From assembly GCF_900009135.1 (NCBI RefSeq), contig NZ_LT797693.1, positions 379,492-443,491 on the forward strand: a stretch of DNA of 64,000 nucleotides, given 5' to 3'. Each line of letters begins with the position of its first letter. Position 1 is the stretch's first letter. The notes beneath the pieces are model-generated. The model was not told the origin of the DNA. It ran no database searches and worked only from the letters and a program-made list of their open reading frames with translations. A program made the position numbers and the translations under genes. Positions 43,512 through 53,268 of this stretch are shown here, one piece after another. Origin of the DNA: Planktothrix sp. PCC 11201. Its GTDB lineage: Bacteria > Cyanobacteriota > Cyanobacteriia > Cyanobacteriales > Microcoleaceae.

Positions 43512-45984
43512 ATTTTTCTATTGTTTCTGTCGTATTCTTGATCAAATTTGCTGCTTCATATCTGAGAAGATCAGCTTTTAAGATTTGATCACCAATTTTA
43601 TTAGCTTTTTCTACACTTTTAGGATATAACACAGGAATTAATGAAATATGACTACAATTAATTTCATCAATAACCGAACCAAAAATACCGTCTTTTAATA
43701 ATCTTTGTCCTATTTGGCTTTTGAGATATCCATAGAGATACCCCGGGTTTAATTTATCAGGATTTGGTACAATTCTAATAATATGTTCTGATGCTGCAAA
43801 ACCCTCCCAATCTTGAGGGACGGTTGCTACTATTCCAGTTGTTCCACTGCGAGTAATCAAAATCCAACCCGCTTTTAATGCTAATTCATTATAGTGCGGA
43901 CTACTTTTTAAAATTCTTTTTTCGGTTACGGGAATTAATTGGGTAATGTTTGCACCCCCTAAAAAGGGAACAGAATTATCATGATCCAAATTATCTGTAT
44001 AATCTCGCTTAAAACGCCCAGGATAAAAAATCTTATCTACTAATTCTCCTAATGTTGAAATAGTAAAATCAGGATTTTGTTCCGTTATTGTCACTAATTG
44101 TTGTTTTAAATTAGAAGATTTTGGTTCATAATAAGCTGCATTTAAACGAATATTGTTAGAATGTGTAATAGATTTTGAAGAAATTATGAATGCTTTTTTA
44201 GTAACTTTACTTGGATCATTTGCTTTTAAAAATTCTTCATAAGCTTGGCTAATTTCAGGTAAGTCTATATCTACAATAGTCTGTTGATCATCTTTAAAGA
44301 CAGGTTTTCCTCTGCGATCATGTCCAATTTTTATAGGTCTAGCCATAAAGATAGGATATTCGGGTTCATCTTCCCATAAAGGATTGGGTTTTTCTCGTTT
44401 TTGAACAACTAATAATGCTCCTTTTGTTCCTGTATAAGGTTGAAAAGTATCTTCAGGAAGATCAATAACAGCTATAATTTTACAATGAGTAATTAACCAT
44501 TCTCGCACAAATTCTTCTTGAGGGCCACTGAGGATTTGATAAGGAAAAACAAGTACCATTTTACCTGTTTCATGTTTCAATAAATCTAAATTTCTCTCAA
44601 TGAATAAAATATCAGGAGAACGGGGAACAATTTTTTCTGTAGATATCCATTGATCTTGATGCTTTTTCCATGATCTTGCTAACTGAAAAGATTGTAAAAT
44701 CTCTAAATTTTTAATAGTAATTTTAGTTCCAAACGGAGGATTTCCTACCATAAACATTTTTGAATCAGGTGAAATTCGATCTAATAGTTGGCTTTTCCAA
44801 TGTTGAAAAGGAAGTAAACTATCTTGATTTTCTACTATTTTTTGAGGGAGTTTTTCCAATTCGGGTGATGTGTTAGAAATTTGGACAAGATCTTGGTCAA
44901 CTTCTAAACCCAACAATAAATCGGAAATTAATTGGTTTTGTTTAGATTGATCAAGAATTCCTTTTTTTTCTGCTGATTTTATAATAATTTTTCTGGCTTG
45001 GTGTAAAAATCCTGATGTCCCACAACTAATATCAGCTAATGTTTGATGGTTTTCCCCTGTAAATCCAACTAAATTTAATGCTAATTCAATTACAGGTCTA
45101 GGAGTAAAAAACTGTCCCCCTTCTCTTTTCATGATATAGCTTCTGAAGGTTTCTAAAGCATCACCTAAAACATCGCTAGGAGTTTGACTTAAAGATATTC
45201 CTTCTAAATGAAATACAGTATAATAAATTGATTCATGATCTAACTCTAAAGATCTAATTTTGTGACAATCATCTTTGTTTAAATTATATTTATGGAGAAG
45301 ATTTTTTATCCTTTCAGCAACTTGATTAACGGCATCTAAATTAGGAGTAATTTGATCATCATATTTTTTATATAATTCTTTCCCTGTCAGACAAAATTCG
45401 CATTGATCATCAACTTGTTCCTCATCAAATTTTTTAATTAATAGTAATTTTTGAATTTCGATTCCTAATCTTGAAGGAATCCGAATATTACTATTTCCAT
45501 AGAGGTGATCATGGAGATTGGCTAAAATAGATTTTAAATTATAACCAGGTGACAAACTAGATTTTAAACGATAATAATCTGGATTTGGCAAATTTTCTAT
45601 TTCTTTAAAATGAGGAATAAAGGGTGAAATCTCATGATAATTTTGATGATTATCCAAGGCAAATACTCTGATAATATCTTTTTGTTTAAAGATTAAAACC
45701 TTGGCTCCTGAATATTGCCATTTTTCCAGTAATTTAGCGTTTAAATTCTCTAAAGAGTCAATAATTTTAATCACCAAAATAGGATTGATATGCAATACAG
45801 AGTTTTCAGGCAAAACAATAATATCACCTAAAAAAGTCTGACCATTAGAACCCCAAAAGTTGCTATTGAATAATATATTTTTATTGGGATACCCTAAATC
45901 ACATAATTCTTGAATTATTCTTTGGGTTTCTAAATTAGGAATATTATTTTTATTGTTTGCCTTAAATTCAGCTTTTTTTTGCAT
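43501..45984 (-). CDS. N6-adenine methylase fused to a type I-style specificity domain
   Basis: 827 residues from ATG 45984. Residues 1-210 are an uncharacterised N-terminal domain, with CEFC near 198. An HsdM-type methylase follows (GGQFFTPRPVIELAL, motif I ADISCGTSGFLHQAR, motif IV MVGNPPFGTK). From about 605 there is one HsdS-like target-recognition domain (STLGELVDKIFYP, GGANITQLIPV, LITRSGTTGIV, ASEHIIRIVPN, GYLYGYLKSQIGQRLL). A single recognition domain suggests dimerisation to read a bipartite site. It carries no nuclease motif; the convergent HNH gene probably supplies it. AT-rich like its partners. Confidence 0.85.
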   Translation of the reverse strand: MQKKAEFKANNKNNIPNLETQRIIQELCDLGYPNKNILFNSNFWGSNGQTFLGDIIVLPENSVLHINPILVIKIIDSLENLNAKLLEKWQYSGAKVLIFKQKDIIRVFALDNHQNYHEISPFIPHFKEIENLPNPDYYRLKSSLSPGYNLKSILANLHDHLYGNSNIRIPSRLGIEIQKLLLIKKFDEEQVDDQCEFCLTGKELYKKYDDQITPNLDAVNQVAERIKNLLHKYNLNKDDCHKIRSLELDHESIYYTVFHLEGISLSQTPSDVLGDALETFRSYIMKREGGQFFTPRPVIELALNLVGFTGENHQTLADISCGTSGFLHQARKIIIKSAEKKGILDQSKQNQLISDLLLGLEVDQDLVQISNTSPELEKLPQKIVENQDSLLPFQHWKSQLLDRISPDSKMFMVGNPPFGTKITIKNLEILQSFQLARSWKKHQDQWISTEKIVPRSPDILFIERNLDLLKHETGKMVLVFPYQILSGPQEEFVREWLITHCKIIAVIDLPEDTFQPYTGTKGALLVVQKREKPNPLWEDEPEYPIFMARPIKIGHDRRGKPVFKDDQQTIVDIDLPEISQAYEEFLKANDPSKVTKKAFIISSKSITHSNNIRLNAAYYEPKSSNLKQQLVTITEQNPDFTISTLGELVDKIFYPGRFKRDYTDNLDHDNSVPFLGGANITQLIPVTEKRILKSSPHYNELALKAGWILITRSGTTGIVATVPQDWEGFAASEHIIRIVPNPDKLNPGYLYGYLKSQIGQRLLKDGIFGSVIDEINCSHISLIPVLYPKSVEKANKIGDQILKADLLRYEAANLIKNTTETIEKFIL

Positions 45985-46164
45985 AGTCAAATATAGAGAT
46001 TAAAAGTGCAAAACACCCTAATCTATCTTAAACCACCAGCAAAAAAACTCAACATAAACGCCTATCATTCTTGTAAATCAGCCAATATTCGATAGCCAAC
46101 ACCAGACACCCGTGCAACTTTACGCTAAAATCTGATCTATAGAAGTGTTAATATAGTATTTCCT

Positions 46165-47553
46165 GTGCAAAATTCTGGACTGCAATACCTATCTGCATCA
46201 ACGGATGCCTTAGAAACCCGATCGCCTAATCAACAACTATTTCCTTTGACAGCAAAAGTCAATCCGCAAGATCACTTAGAAATTGGCGGTTGTGACGTTA
46301 CCGCCTTAGTCAAACAATTTGGCACACCCCTTTATATTGTTGATGAAACCACCCTGCGAACCGCTTGTCAACAATACCGGGACGCCTTCAAACAATATTA
46401 TCCTGGTGAGTCCCTAGTCCTGTATGCCTCCAAAGCCTGGAATTGTTTGGCGGTTTGTGCTATTGTGGCTTCCGAAGGATTAGGCATTGATGTCGTATCA
46501 GGAGGTGAGCTCTGTACCGCCCTCCAAGCTGGAGTTGCACCGGAGAAAACCTACCTCCATGGGAATAATAAATCCTCGGAAGAAATTCAATTAGCAATTG
46601 AAAATGGGTGTACCGTTGTTGCGGATAATTGGTTAGATTTACATACCCTCGCTAAACTGAGTCAGCAGTCTATCGTTGCTCATCCCATTCGGATGATGAT
46701 TCGGTTTACCCCAGGAATTGAATGTCATACCCACGAATACATCCGCACCGGACACTTAGATAGTAAATTTGGTTTTGATCCCGGTCAACTGGATGAAGTC
46801 TTTGAATTTATTAGTCAGCAATCGGGTTTATCTTGTATTGGAGTTCATGCTCATATTGGCTCCCAAATTTTTGAATTGCAACCCCATAACGATTTGGGCC
46901 ATGTGATTATTGATACTTTAACTAAAGCCAATCAACATGGTTTAAATATCTCAGAAGTCAATATTGGTGGTGGTTTAGGCATTTGCTATACGGAGTCAGA
47001 TGATCCCCCAAGTATCGAAGATTGGGTAAAAATTGTGACTGAATCCGTTATCAAAGCCTGTGAACATAAACAATATCCCCTGCCGAAATTATTATGTGAG
47101 CCGGGACGCTCTGTTATTGGCTCTAGTTGCGTTACAGCTTATACTGTAGGTTCTCAAAAACAAGTTCCCGGAATTCGGACTTATATTGCTGTAGATGGCG
47201 GGATGTCCGATAACCCTCGTCCGATTACCTATCAGTCCTTGTACCGAGTGGTTTCAGCTAACCAAATGTCTGCACCCATGACCGAAACCGTTACCGTTGC
47301 AGGAAAACATTGTGAATCTGGGGATATTTTAATTAAGGATGCTCAACTTCCCAAAGTTGAATCTGGGGATATTCTCGTGGTTATGGCAACGGGAGCCTAC
47401 AATTATAGTATGGCCTCTAACTATAATCGACTGTCTAAACCGGCGGCAGTTTTGGTTAATAATGGCGATGCTAATGTCATTATTGAACGAGAATCTTACC
47501 AAGATTTAATCCGTCAAGATCGACTCCCAGAACGCTTAACCATAAATCGTTAA
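46165..47553 (+). CDS. lysA: Diaminopimelate decarboxylase LysA
   Basis: 462 residues, fold type III PLP enzyme. PLP lysine is in LVLYASKAWN, with HGNNKSSEE, GVHAHIGSQIFE (phosphate/His stacking), NIGGGLGICY, EPGRSVIGSS, CESGDIL (the Cys-Glu-Ser-Gly-Asp active-site motif) and GAYNYSMASNYN. It makes lysine from meso-diaminopimelate. The start is GTG at 46165; upstream Shine-Dalgarno is weak. The first 35 residues are a cyanobacterial extension. Confidence 0.94.
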   Translation: MQNSGLQYLSASTDALETRSPNQQLFPLTAKVNPQDHLEIGGCDVTALVKQFGTPLYIVDETTLRTACQQYRDAFKQYYPGESLVLYASKAWNCLAVCAIVASEGLGIDVVSGGELCTALQAGVAPEKTYLHGNNKSSEEIQLAIENGCTVVADNWLDLHTLAKLSQQSIVAHPIRMMIRFTPGIECHTHEYIRTGHLDSKFGFDPGQLDEVFEFISQQSGLSCIGVHAHIGSQIFELQPHNDLGHVIIDTLTKANQHGLNISEVNIGGGLGICYTESDDPPSIEDWVKIVTESVIKACEHKQYPLPKLLCEPGRSVIGSSCVTAYTVGSQKQVPGIRTYIAVDGGMSDNPRPITYQSLYRVVSANQMSAPMTETVTVAGKHCESGDILIKDAQLPKVESGDILVVMATGAYNYSMASNYNRLSKPAAVLVNNGDANVIIERESYQDLIRQDRLPERLTINR

Positions 47554-47626
47554 GGGTTGCCGAGGTGAACTACAAGATCGGTGTCAACAATTGCCAAAAA
47601 CTCATGCTGATCGCCGAGCTCTGATT

Positions 47627-47680
47627 CCCCTAAGTCCCCCTTTTTAAGAGGGACTTTGATCCCCCCCTTTTGTTAGGGGG
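47627..47680. terminator. Nested hairpins between lysA and cdaA
   Basis: AAGTCCC (47632-47638) pairs with GGGACTT (47650-47656), and CCCCTAA (47627-47633) can alternatively pair with TTAGGGG (47673-47679). The element is of the CCCCTAAGTCCCCC dispersed repeat type common in cyanobacteria. It could end lysA transcription. Confidence 0.6.
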
Positions 47681-47719
47681 TTGACTCAGGCTTCTATTAA
47701 TTTGAGCAAAATTCGATGA

Positions 47720-48634
47720 ATGCGGCGTCTAGTCATGACTAAGCAAGGAATTCCTCCCTGGTTAATTCAAAGTCTTGATATTGGATTAGTTTTTGCCGTC
47801 GCTTATGTGGTTTTGGTCATCATTGGAGAACGTCGTACCCTTTGGATGGTGCGTGGGTTTATTATTCTAATGTTGGCAACGGCCATTAGTAACTGGGCAA
47901 ATTTAAAATTATTGCATATTGCCCTGAATAGTTTAGTTACAGGTTCTGCCGTAGCGATGGCAGTCATATTACAATCAGAATTCCGCGAATTTTTGGAACA
48001 GTTGGGTCGCGGAGAAGTTTCACAGTTGTTTGGTCAGGGTCGCCGTGTCATTCCTGAACCCGATGGGGTTATTGATCAACTTGTAGAAGCGGTTAAAGAA
48101 CTCTCCCAAAATCGTACAGGGGCATTAATTATTATTGAAACCGGAAGTCCCATTGATGAACGGGATTTTTCTGTCCCAGGAGTCAAACTCAATGCCGAAG
48201 TTTCCAGGGAATTATTACAAACTATTTTTCAACCTAAAACCCTCCTCCATGATGGGGCGGTATTAATTCGGGCGTCTCGGATTGCGGCGGCTGGGGTGAT
48301 TTTACCTCTATCGGAACGCATGGCGTCCCGACAATTGGGAACTCGTCATCGGGCGGCGATGGGAATTACGGAACGAGTGGCAAAATGTATGTGTATTGTG
48401 GTGTCGGAAGAAACGGGTTCAATTTCTCTGGCGGAAAAAGGAATCCTCAACCGACCCTTAACTAGCAGTAAACTAAAAGAGCTATTAGAAGCTCGTTCTT
48501 GGACATCCAATGATGACGGAACTGTTGCTTCGATTTCTATTACCCATTGGGGAAACCGCATGGGTTACCAAGGATGGGCTTTAGTGTCTCGCCTATTCCG
48601 TCCTCGATCCAAAGCTTCTCGGGAGAAAAAATGA
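47720..48634 (+). CDS. cdaA: Diadenylate cyclase CdaA
   Basis: 304 residues. Three membrane helices (about 15-95) precede a DAC domain with LHDGAVLIR (DGA motif) and [12 protein letters not shown] (RHR motif), the catalytic signature for making cyclic di-AMP. c-di-AMP controls osmotic and night-time physiology in cyanobacteria. ATG at 47720 or 47735 are both possible. The stop overlaps the start of uppS (ATGA), a coupling seen across cyanobacteria. Confidence 0.92.
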   Translation: MRRLVMTKQGIPPWLIQSLDIGLVFAVAYVVLVIIGERRTLWMVRGFIILMLATAISNWANLKLLHIALNSLVTGSAVAMAVILQSEFREFLEQLGRGEVSQLFGQGRRVIPEPDGVIDQLVEAVKELSQNRTGALIIIETGSPIDERDFSVPGVKLNAEVSRELLQTIFQPKTLLHDGAVLIRASRIAAAGVILPLSERMASRQLGTRHRAAMGITERVAKCMCIVVSEETGSISLAEKGILNRPLTSSKLKELLEARSWTSNDDGTVASISITHWGNRMGYQGWALVSRLFRPRSKASREKK

Positions 48635-49380
48635 GTGCTAAGACAAGGGTTATATATGAATTACCCGTAGATTTAGACCAGAACCGCTTGCCTAAACACA
48701 TTGCTGTGATTATGGATGGCAATGGTCGCTGGGCGAAGCGTCGAGGTTTACCTCGAACTATGGGCCACCGTCGGGGAGTCGATTCCCTCAAAGAAGTCTT
48801 ACGCTGTTGTCGAGACTGGGGTGTGGCGGCACTAACGGCCTATGCTTTTTCTACGGAAAATTGGGGACGTCCTTTAGAGGAAGTAGATTTTCTCATGGCA
48901 TTATTTGAGCGGGTTTTAATGCGAGAACTGCGAGAAATGATGGAGGAGGAAGTGCGAATTCAGTTTGTCGGAAATTTGGCAGCACTCCCTAAATCTCTAC
49001 AGGAAAAAATAGAATATTCAATGGAGGAAACGAAACAAAATAAGGGGATTCTCTTGACAATTGCCACTAATTATGGTGGGCGACAAGAAATTTTAAAAGC
49101 CTGTCGAGAGATTGCAACTCAAGTCAAACAAGGGTTAATTCTACCGGAAGATATTGATGAAACTCTGTTTGAAAAACATTTATATACCGCCGAAATCTGT
49201 CACCCTGATTTATTGATTCGTACCAGTGGAGAAATGCGAATTAGTAATTTTTTATTATGGCAACTCGCCTATGCAGAAATTTATGTAACTGACACTCTTT
49301 GGCCTGATTTTGATCATACGGAATTGCATCTAGCATTGTCTTCCTATCAAAAACGGGAACGTAGATTCGGCAAAGTTTGA
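48631..49380 (+). CDS. uppS: Isoprenyl transferase (undecaprenyl diphosphate synthase type)
   Basis: 249 residues, cis-prenyltransferase. Catalytic Asp29 is in [14 protein letters not shown], with GHRRGV, the AFSTENW region and [20 protein letters not shown]. It builds the C55 carrier for cell-wall synthesis. An upstream in-frame GTG at 48547 lies inside cdaA and is not the start; ATG 48631 gives the standard N terminus and ATGA coupling with cdaA. Confidence 0.93.
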   Translation: MSAKTRVIYELPVDLDQNRLPKHIAVIMDGNGRWAKRRGLPRTMGHRRGVDSLKEVLRCCRDWGVAALTAYAFSTENWGRPLEEVDFLMALFERVLMRELREMMEEEVRIQFVGNLAALPKSLQEKIEYSMEETKQNKGILLTIATNYGGRQEILKACREIATQVKQGLILPEDIDETLFEKHLYTAEICHPDLLIRTSGEMRISNFLLWQLAYAEIYVTDTLWPDFDHTELHLALSSYQKRERRFGKV

Positions 49381-49398
49381 ATCGTTAATCAGTAAGCG

Positions 49399-49548
49399 GT
49401 CATCAATTAACTAACAACTAACAACTAACAACTGATAATTAACAACTGATAACTAACAACTACCAACTGATAATTAACAACTGATAATTAACAACTGATA
49501 ACTGGTAACTGATAACTGGTAACTGATAACTGATAACTGATAACTGAT
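49399..49548. repeat. Short tandem repeat TAACTGA/TAACAAC array
   Basis: About 20 degenerate heptamers (TAACAAC, TGATAAT, TAACTGG, TAACTGA) run without spacers from just past the uppS stop to the stop of the converging DUF3143 gene. Not a CRISPR: no unique spacers. Confidence 0.85.
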
Positions 49549-49820
49549 TAAGGCCCCCCAAATATAGCAGCTTCAAGATCTCGGCGCGGAAGGGAATATT
49601 TAAAAGAACGTTGAATATCTTGACCATTGGTTGTAGCACCGATATAACGGACTGTAATTTGGTCAACTTCTAACCATAAATCCGCTGTCCAATTTTGGTT
49701 TCCAATGCGCCAATAATGGAGTTCTTTTTTATCCTGTTCACCCCCATGAGAGCGTAACCATTCTTCAATATCGGGTAGGGGATGATTATATAAAGGTGTC
49801 TCTGAACTCGGCAAAGTCAT
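49548..49820 (-). CDS. DUF3143-family protein
   Basis: 90 residues. LYNHPLPDIEEWL, YWRIGNQNWTADLWLEVDQITVRY and NGQDIQRSFKYSLPRRDLEAAIF match the small cyanobacterial DUF3143 family. No function is known. It lies downstream of the J-domain gene on the same strand, an arrangement I recall in other cyanobacteria, so the two may act together. Confidence 0.85.
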   Translation of the reverse strand: MTLPSSETPLYNHPLPDIEEWLRSHGGEQDKKELHYWRIGNQNWTADLWLEVDQITVRYIGATTNGQDIQRSFKYSLPRRDLEAAIFGGP

Positions 49821-49898
49821 AAATAAGAAGAAAGAGAGCTAATTTATATTAGGTATTGATTATAGCATTTTTGATCAATTCCAACCAATACATAAATA

Positions 49899-50369
49899 TT
49901 AATAACGAGTTAAACTAATAAAAATTGCTAACAGGATACATCCAATAAAAGTTAATCCCATTAGAAATAATGAAAAAACTTCTCCAGAGGAAAGAGGACG
50001 ATCTGTTGGGTCTAAATAGGCAGAAGAAGAATGAGAACGATTGTTTTTAGAATAGGGTTGATTTAAGTCCGTTGGAACCTGAATTAAATGATATCGAGAA
50101 TAGCCAATTTTTTGATCATAGGACTGACGCCGATCTGGGTTACATAAGGTGGCATAAGCTTCATTCAGTTTCTGAAATTTTGCCGTGGCGATCGCTTTTG
50201 ATAATGTTGTCGTATCAGGATGATACAGTTTACTCAATTCTCGATAGGCGCGTCGAATTTCTATCGGGGTGGCACTGGGATGAACCCCTAACAGGGTGTA
50301 ATAACTAGAACTCAGTGCCCGATGGTTTTCGGGTTGTTGCTGTTGAGATGAATTTCTGGGAGAAGTCAC
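49899..50369 (-). CDS. J-domain protein with C-terminal membrane anchor
   Basis: 156 residues. A J domain (about 21-86) includes the HPD motif at residues 50-52 (LYHPDTTT), the element that stimulates DnaK ATPase. One membrane helix near the C terminus (about 130-153) places the J domain on the cytoplasmic face of a membrane, probably thylakoid. Start is GTG at 50369. Confidence 0.88.
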   Translation of the reverse strand: MTSPRNSSQQQQPENHRALSSSYYTLLGVHPSATPIEIRRAYRELSKLYHPDTTTLSKAIATAKFQKLNEAYATLCNPDRRQSYDQKIGYSRYHLIQVPTDLNQPYSKNNRSHSSSAYLDPTDRPLSSGEVFSLFLMGLTFIGCILLAIFISLTRY

Positions 50370-50505
50370 GGCTATCCTAACTCTACATCATGAAACAGTT
50401 CCGTTTATTATACAGAATAAAGCCAGAAAATAGGCAACCCGAAAACAGGTAGAGACGCCATATCTAACGCCTCTACACAACGGTGGGATCTGTACTATTT
50501 TTTAT

Positions 50506-50652
50506 TCATCTGATTTCTCCAATATTAGCATGGGGGCCATTAGTCATCAAAACAATTCGATCAGACATATAAATTGCCTCATCCACATCATGGGTAATCA
50601 TCATTACCGCTTGACGATTTTGTTCCGCATCTTTGGGAATTTCTTTAAGTAA
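50506..50652 (-). pseudogene. Remnant of an NrtC/NrtD-type ABC ATPase gene
   Basis: A 47-codon fragment reads [20 protein letters not shown], then [13 protein letters not shown] and a stop. This is the H-loop and following region of nitrate/bicarbonate transporter ATPases (NrtC, NrtD, CmpC, CmpD). The Walker A, signature and Walker B parts are missing: a stop codon and unrelated AT-rich sequence lie upstream (50653 on). It is a truncated gene, not an intact one. Confidence 0.75.
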
Positions 50653-50799
50653 TTAATGATACTGACTATTCAGAAAATTATTATACAAACAGAGTATTAT
50701 TTATTATTTGTTAACAGGGAAAAAAATGATTAGGATTTTCTTCCCTGGTTTGGGGAATTTTTGCTGAACTAGAACAGGACTGCTGGTCATGGATTAGGA
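50653..50799. other. Gene-free AT-rich gap
   Basis: No gene is seen between the ATPase remnant and the pentapeptide-repeat gene. With the remnant, the gene-free stretch 50370-50799 is 430 bp; the part 50370-50505 also shows nothing beyond low-complexity sequence. Confidence 0.5.
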
Positions 50800-51510
50800 T
50801 TAAAAACCAACCTCTAACATATCTATTCCTGATGGACGAACATCTCCTCTCATTCCATCATTAAAAGTATTATTTGGGCGGGAAAAAGAATTTGAATCAA
50901 TGGGTTTAAGTGGGTTAAAAGTTGGATTAACCATCTCATCCAAATATTCTTGATTATATTCAAAGGGTTGATCGGATTCTGGCCCCCCAAAAGGGAATAC
51001 TAAACGATCAGGGTCTCGTCCAATTGTTAGTTCTTCTGGCCTTCCTAAATCCTGGGCGTAACCTCCAGGAAGTTCAGCCATCTGTAAAGTAGGAATTGCA
51101 AATTCAGTTCCAGTTAAATCTGCATTCAACAGATTTGAACCTTCTAATTGAGCTTGAACTAAATTAGCATTAGTTAAATTAGCATTACTAAGGTTAGCAT
51201 GATTAAATTCAGTCTGATTTAAAAACGCGCCCTCTAGGTTGGCAGATGTTAAGTTTGCTCCGGTTAAATCTGCACCTTCTAAATTGATATTAGCTAGGTT
51301 TGCACCCGTAAGGTTAGCATCTCGTAAATCAACACCAATCAAATGAGCACCGCTTAAATTAGCTCCTCTCAAATCACACCCTTGACAGAATCGGGTTTCT
51401 AATAATTGTTTAAGATCATTAGGATTTTGTGAATAGGCTGGAGTCGTGACTCCTAAACCGAGTAGAAGCACTGTGGCGGCTCCAAAAACTGCTGTGGATA
51501 GGATTTTCAT
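50800..51510 (-). CDS. Exported pentapeptide-repeat protein
   Basis: 236 residues from ATG 51510, which is preceded by GGAGG. A signal peptide (MKILSTAVFGAATVLLLGLGV, cleaved near AYSQ) is followed by pentapeptide repeats of the A(N/D)Lxx type at about 50-140 (CDLRGANLSGAHL, ANLTGANLANINLEGADL, core LTGANLANINLEGADL). The fold is a right-handed quadrilateral helix. The C-terminal 90 residues are not repeats. Function unknown; lumenal or periplasmic location inferred. Longer upstream frames are not used. Confidence 0.85.
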   Translation of the reverse strand: MKILSTAVFGAATVLLLGLGVTTPAYSQNPNDLKQLLETRFCQGCDLRGANLSGAHLIGVDLRDANLTGANLANINLEGADLTGANLTSANLEGAFLNQTEFNHANLSNANLTNANLVQAQLEGSNLLNADLTGTEFAIPTLQMAELPGGYAQDLGRPEELTIGRDPDRLVFPFGGPESDQPFEYNQEYLDEMVNPTFNPLKPIDSNSFSRPNNTFNDGMRGDVRPSGIDMLEVGF

Positions 51511-51671
51511 AACTGTATCCTCCGCTTCGGCCACCGAAAAACTACACCTAATAGTTTTCGTTTTTCTTATTATAGCAAGAGGCAATAGGGAATGGGCAAT
51601 GGGCAATAGGTAAATACTTACTATAAGTAGCTTTTAGCTTTCAAGAATGTCCTAATAGATGTGGCAACTGC

Positions 51672-53135
51672 TATATCCCTCTTCTGTCAGTCTCCTAGAA
51701 GTAAAATTAGAAAATAAACCACATGGGTAGCTAGAAGGGGGATAGGGTAATGGATGTAGAATTACAGATTATCAAACATTTAGCCAGAGATGCACAACCA
51801 ACAGTTTCAGTGATTGATGAATATTGTCAAGGTTATAAAGACCTATTCCCTGAAGTTAGAAGTTACGAATGTTTTAAATACTTACATCTAGGAATCATCT
51901 CACCAATTCCGAGAAAATCTTTACCGGAAATTGCTAAAATAGTAGGAATTAGGTCGCCGCAATCACTCCATCATTTTTTAGCCAATTCGCCTTGGTCAGC
52001 AAGGGAATTAAAGGAAAGAAGATTAGCTCGAACTCTAAAAGCATTGAAAGAAGAGAAGATTATAGTAATAATTGATGAAACAGGAGATAGGAGAAAGGGT
52101 AAAAAAACCGACTATGTAGCCCGACAATACTTGGGAAGTGTGGGCAAAATAGATCGGGGAATAGTATCAGTTAATGCTTACGGTGTTTATAAAAATATAA
52201 CTTTTCCTTTAGTGTTTAGAGTATTTAAACCCAAAGGAACATTAAAAGAAGGAGATGTCTACAAAACTAAGATTGAAATCGCATCAGAAATCCTAACAGA
52301 GTTGGTTGAACTGGGATTTCAAATTGAATTGGTATTAGCAGATAGCCTTTATGGTGAAAGTAGTTCGTTTATCAGTACATTAGATAAATTTGGATTACCT
52401 TGGGTGCTGGCAATAAGAAGTAATCATGGAGTCTGGATGTCAAGCGAGGAGAAAGTTAGAGCAAACAAATGGTGTAAATTTGAGAGAGTTTTTAGCAATG
52501 GAGAATCAGAAACCCGATATATTAGAGAAATTATATTTGGAAAAAGAAGTCCGAGAACCTATTGGGAAATCACCACAGATCCAGAAACAATGCCAGAAGC
52601 CTCAACTTCATTTGTCATGACAAATTTAACAGAAAATAGGAACCAGATAAAAAAGACATTAGGTAATTTATACGGGTTAAGAACATGGGTGGAATATGGA
52701 TTTCGACAATGTAAACAAGAACTGGGTTGGACTGACTATCGGTTGACGGATTTTCAAGATATAGAAAAATGGTGGGAAATCATTTTCTGTGTGTATTTAA
52801 TGATTAGTTTCAACTCCGAAGTTTTCCGGTCTTTAAGTCAAGGAAGTCCCAGAGAATCGGAGAGCAAAAAAAACACCACAGATTGCTCGAATCACCAACA
52901 ATGGAATCATAAAGAGGGATGGAAAAATGTTTTAAATAATTTGCGTTTAATAATTCAGCCTACTATTATATTGTGGTTGATTGCCCCGTGGTTAGATGTT
53001 TTTCCTGATCGTTATTTATTGCTTGGGTTTCATAAATTAATTCAGAATATTAATCAATTTCAATCTTATTTTCCCAATGGATAACTCTACTTTTTATTAC
53101 TTGTTGGTTTCGGAGACTGACAGAAGAGGGATATA
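51672..53135 (+). mobile_element. IS701-family insertion sequence
   Basis: 1464 bp with perfect 23-bp terminal inverted repeats at 51672-51694 and 53113-53135 (outer sequence TATATCCCTCTTCTG). It carries one transposase gene. TATA at both ends could be either part of the repeat or a 4-bp target duplication, so the exact ends may be four bases inward. The perfect ends suggest a recent, possibly active insertion. Confidence 0.9.
51750..53084 (+). CDS. IS701-family DDE transposase
   Basis: 444 residues. The three acidic motifs are IIDETGDRRKGKKTDYVARQ (Asp109), LVLADSLYGE and WVEYGFRQCKQELGWTDY (YREK-like Glu). The KGKKTDYVARQYLG context is typical of IS701 in cyanobacteria. No frameshift or internal stop is seen, so it looks functional. 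It occupies most of the element. Confidence 0.92.
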   Translation: MDVELQIIKHLARDAQPTVSVIDEYCQGYKDLFPEVRSYECFKYLHLGIISPIPRKSLPEIAKIVGIRSPQSLHHFLANSPWSARELKERRLARTLKALKEEKIIVIIDETGDRRKGKKTDYVARQYLGSVGKIDRGIVSVNAYGVYKNITFPLVFRVFKPKGTLKEGDVYKTKIEIASEILTELVELGFQIELVLADSLYGESSSFISTLDKFGLPWVLAIRSNHGVWMSSEEKVRANKWCKFERVFSNGESETRYIREIIFGKRSPRTYWEITTDPETMPEASTSFVMTNLTENRNQIKKTLGNLYGLRTWVEYGFRQCKQELGWTDYRLTDFQDIEKWWEIIFCVYLMISFNSEVFRSLSQGSPRESESKKNTTDCSNHQQWNHKEGWKNVLNNLRLIIQPTIILWLIAPWLDVFPDRYLLLGFHKLIQNINQFQSYFPNG

Positions 53136-53268
53136 AGCCCAATCAAAGTCTAAATCCCCAACCCATTAAGAAAAGTTAATAAAAGAAAAAGCGATCGCAC
53201 TTTTGATAAGTTGGAGAGCGATCGCTAACTTTGAAAAAACGATACTTAATCAATCCGTTTAAATCCTA

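Noticed and set aside
49399-49548. Possible CRISPR array
   Set aside because: Units are contiguous degenerate heptamers without unique spacers, and no cas gene is present.
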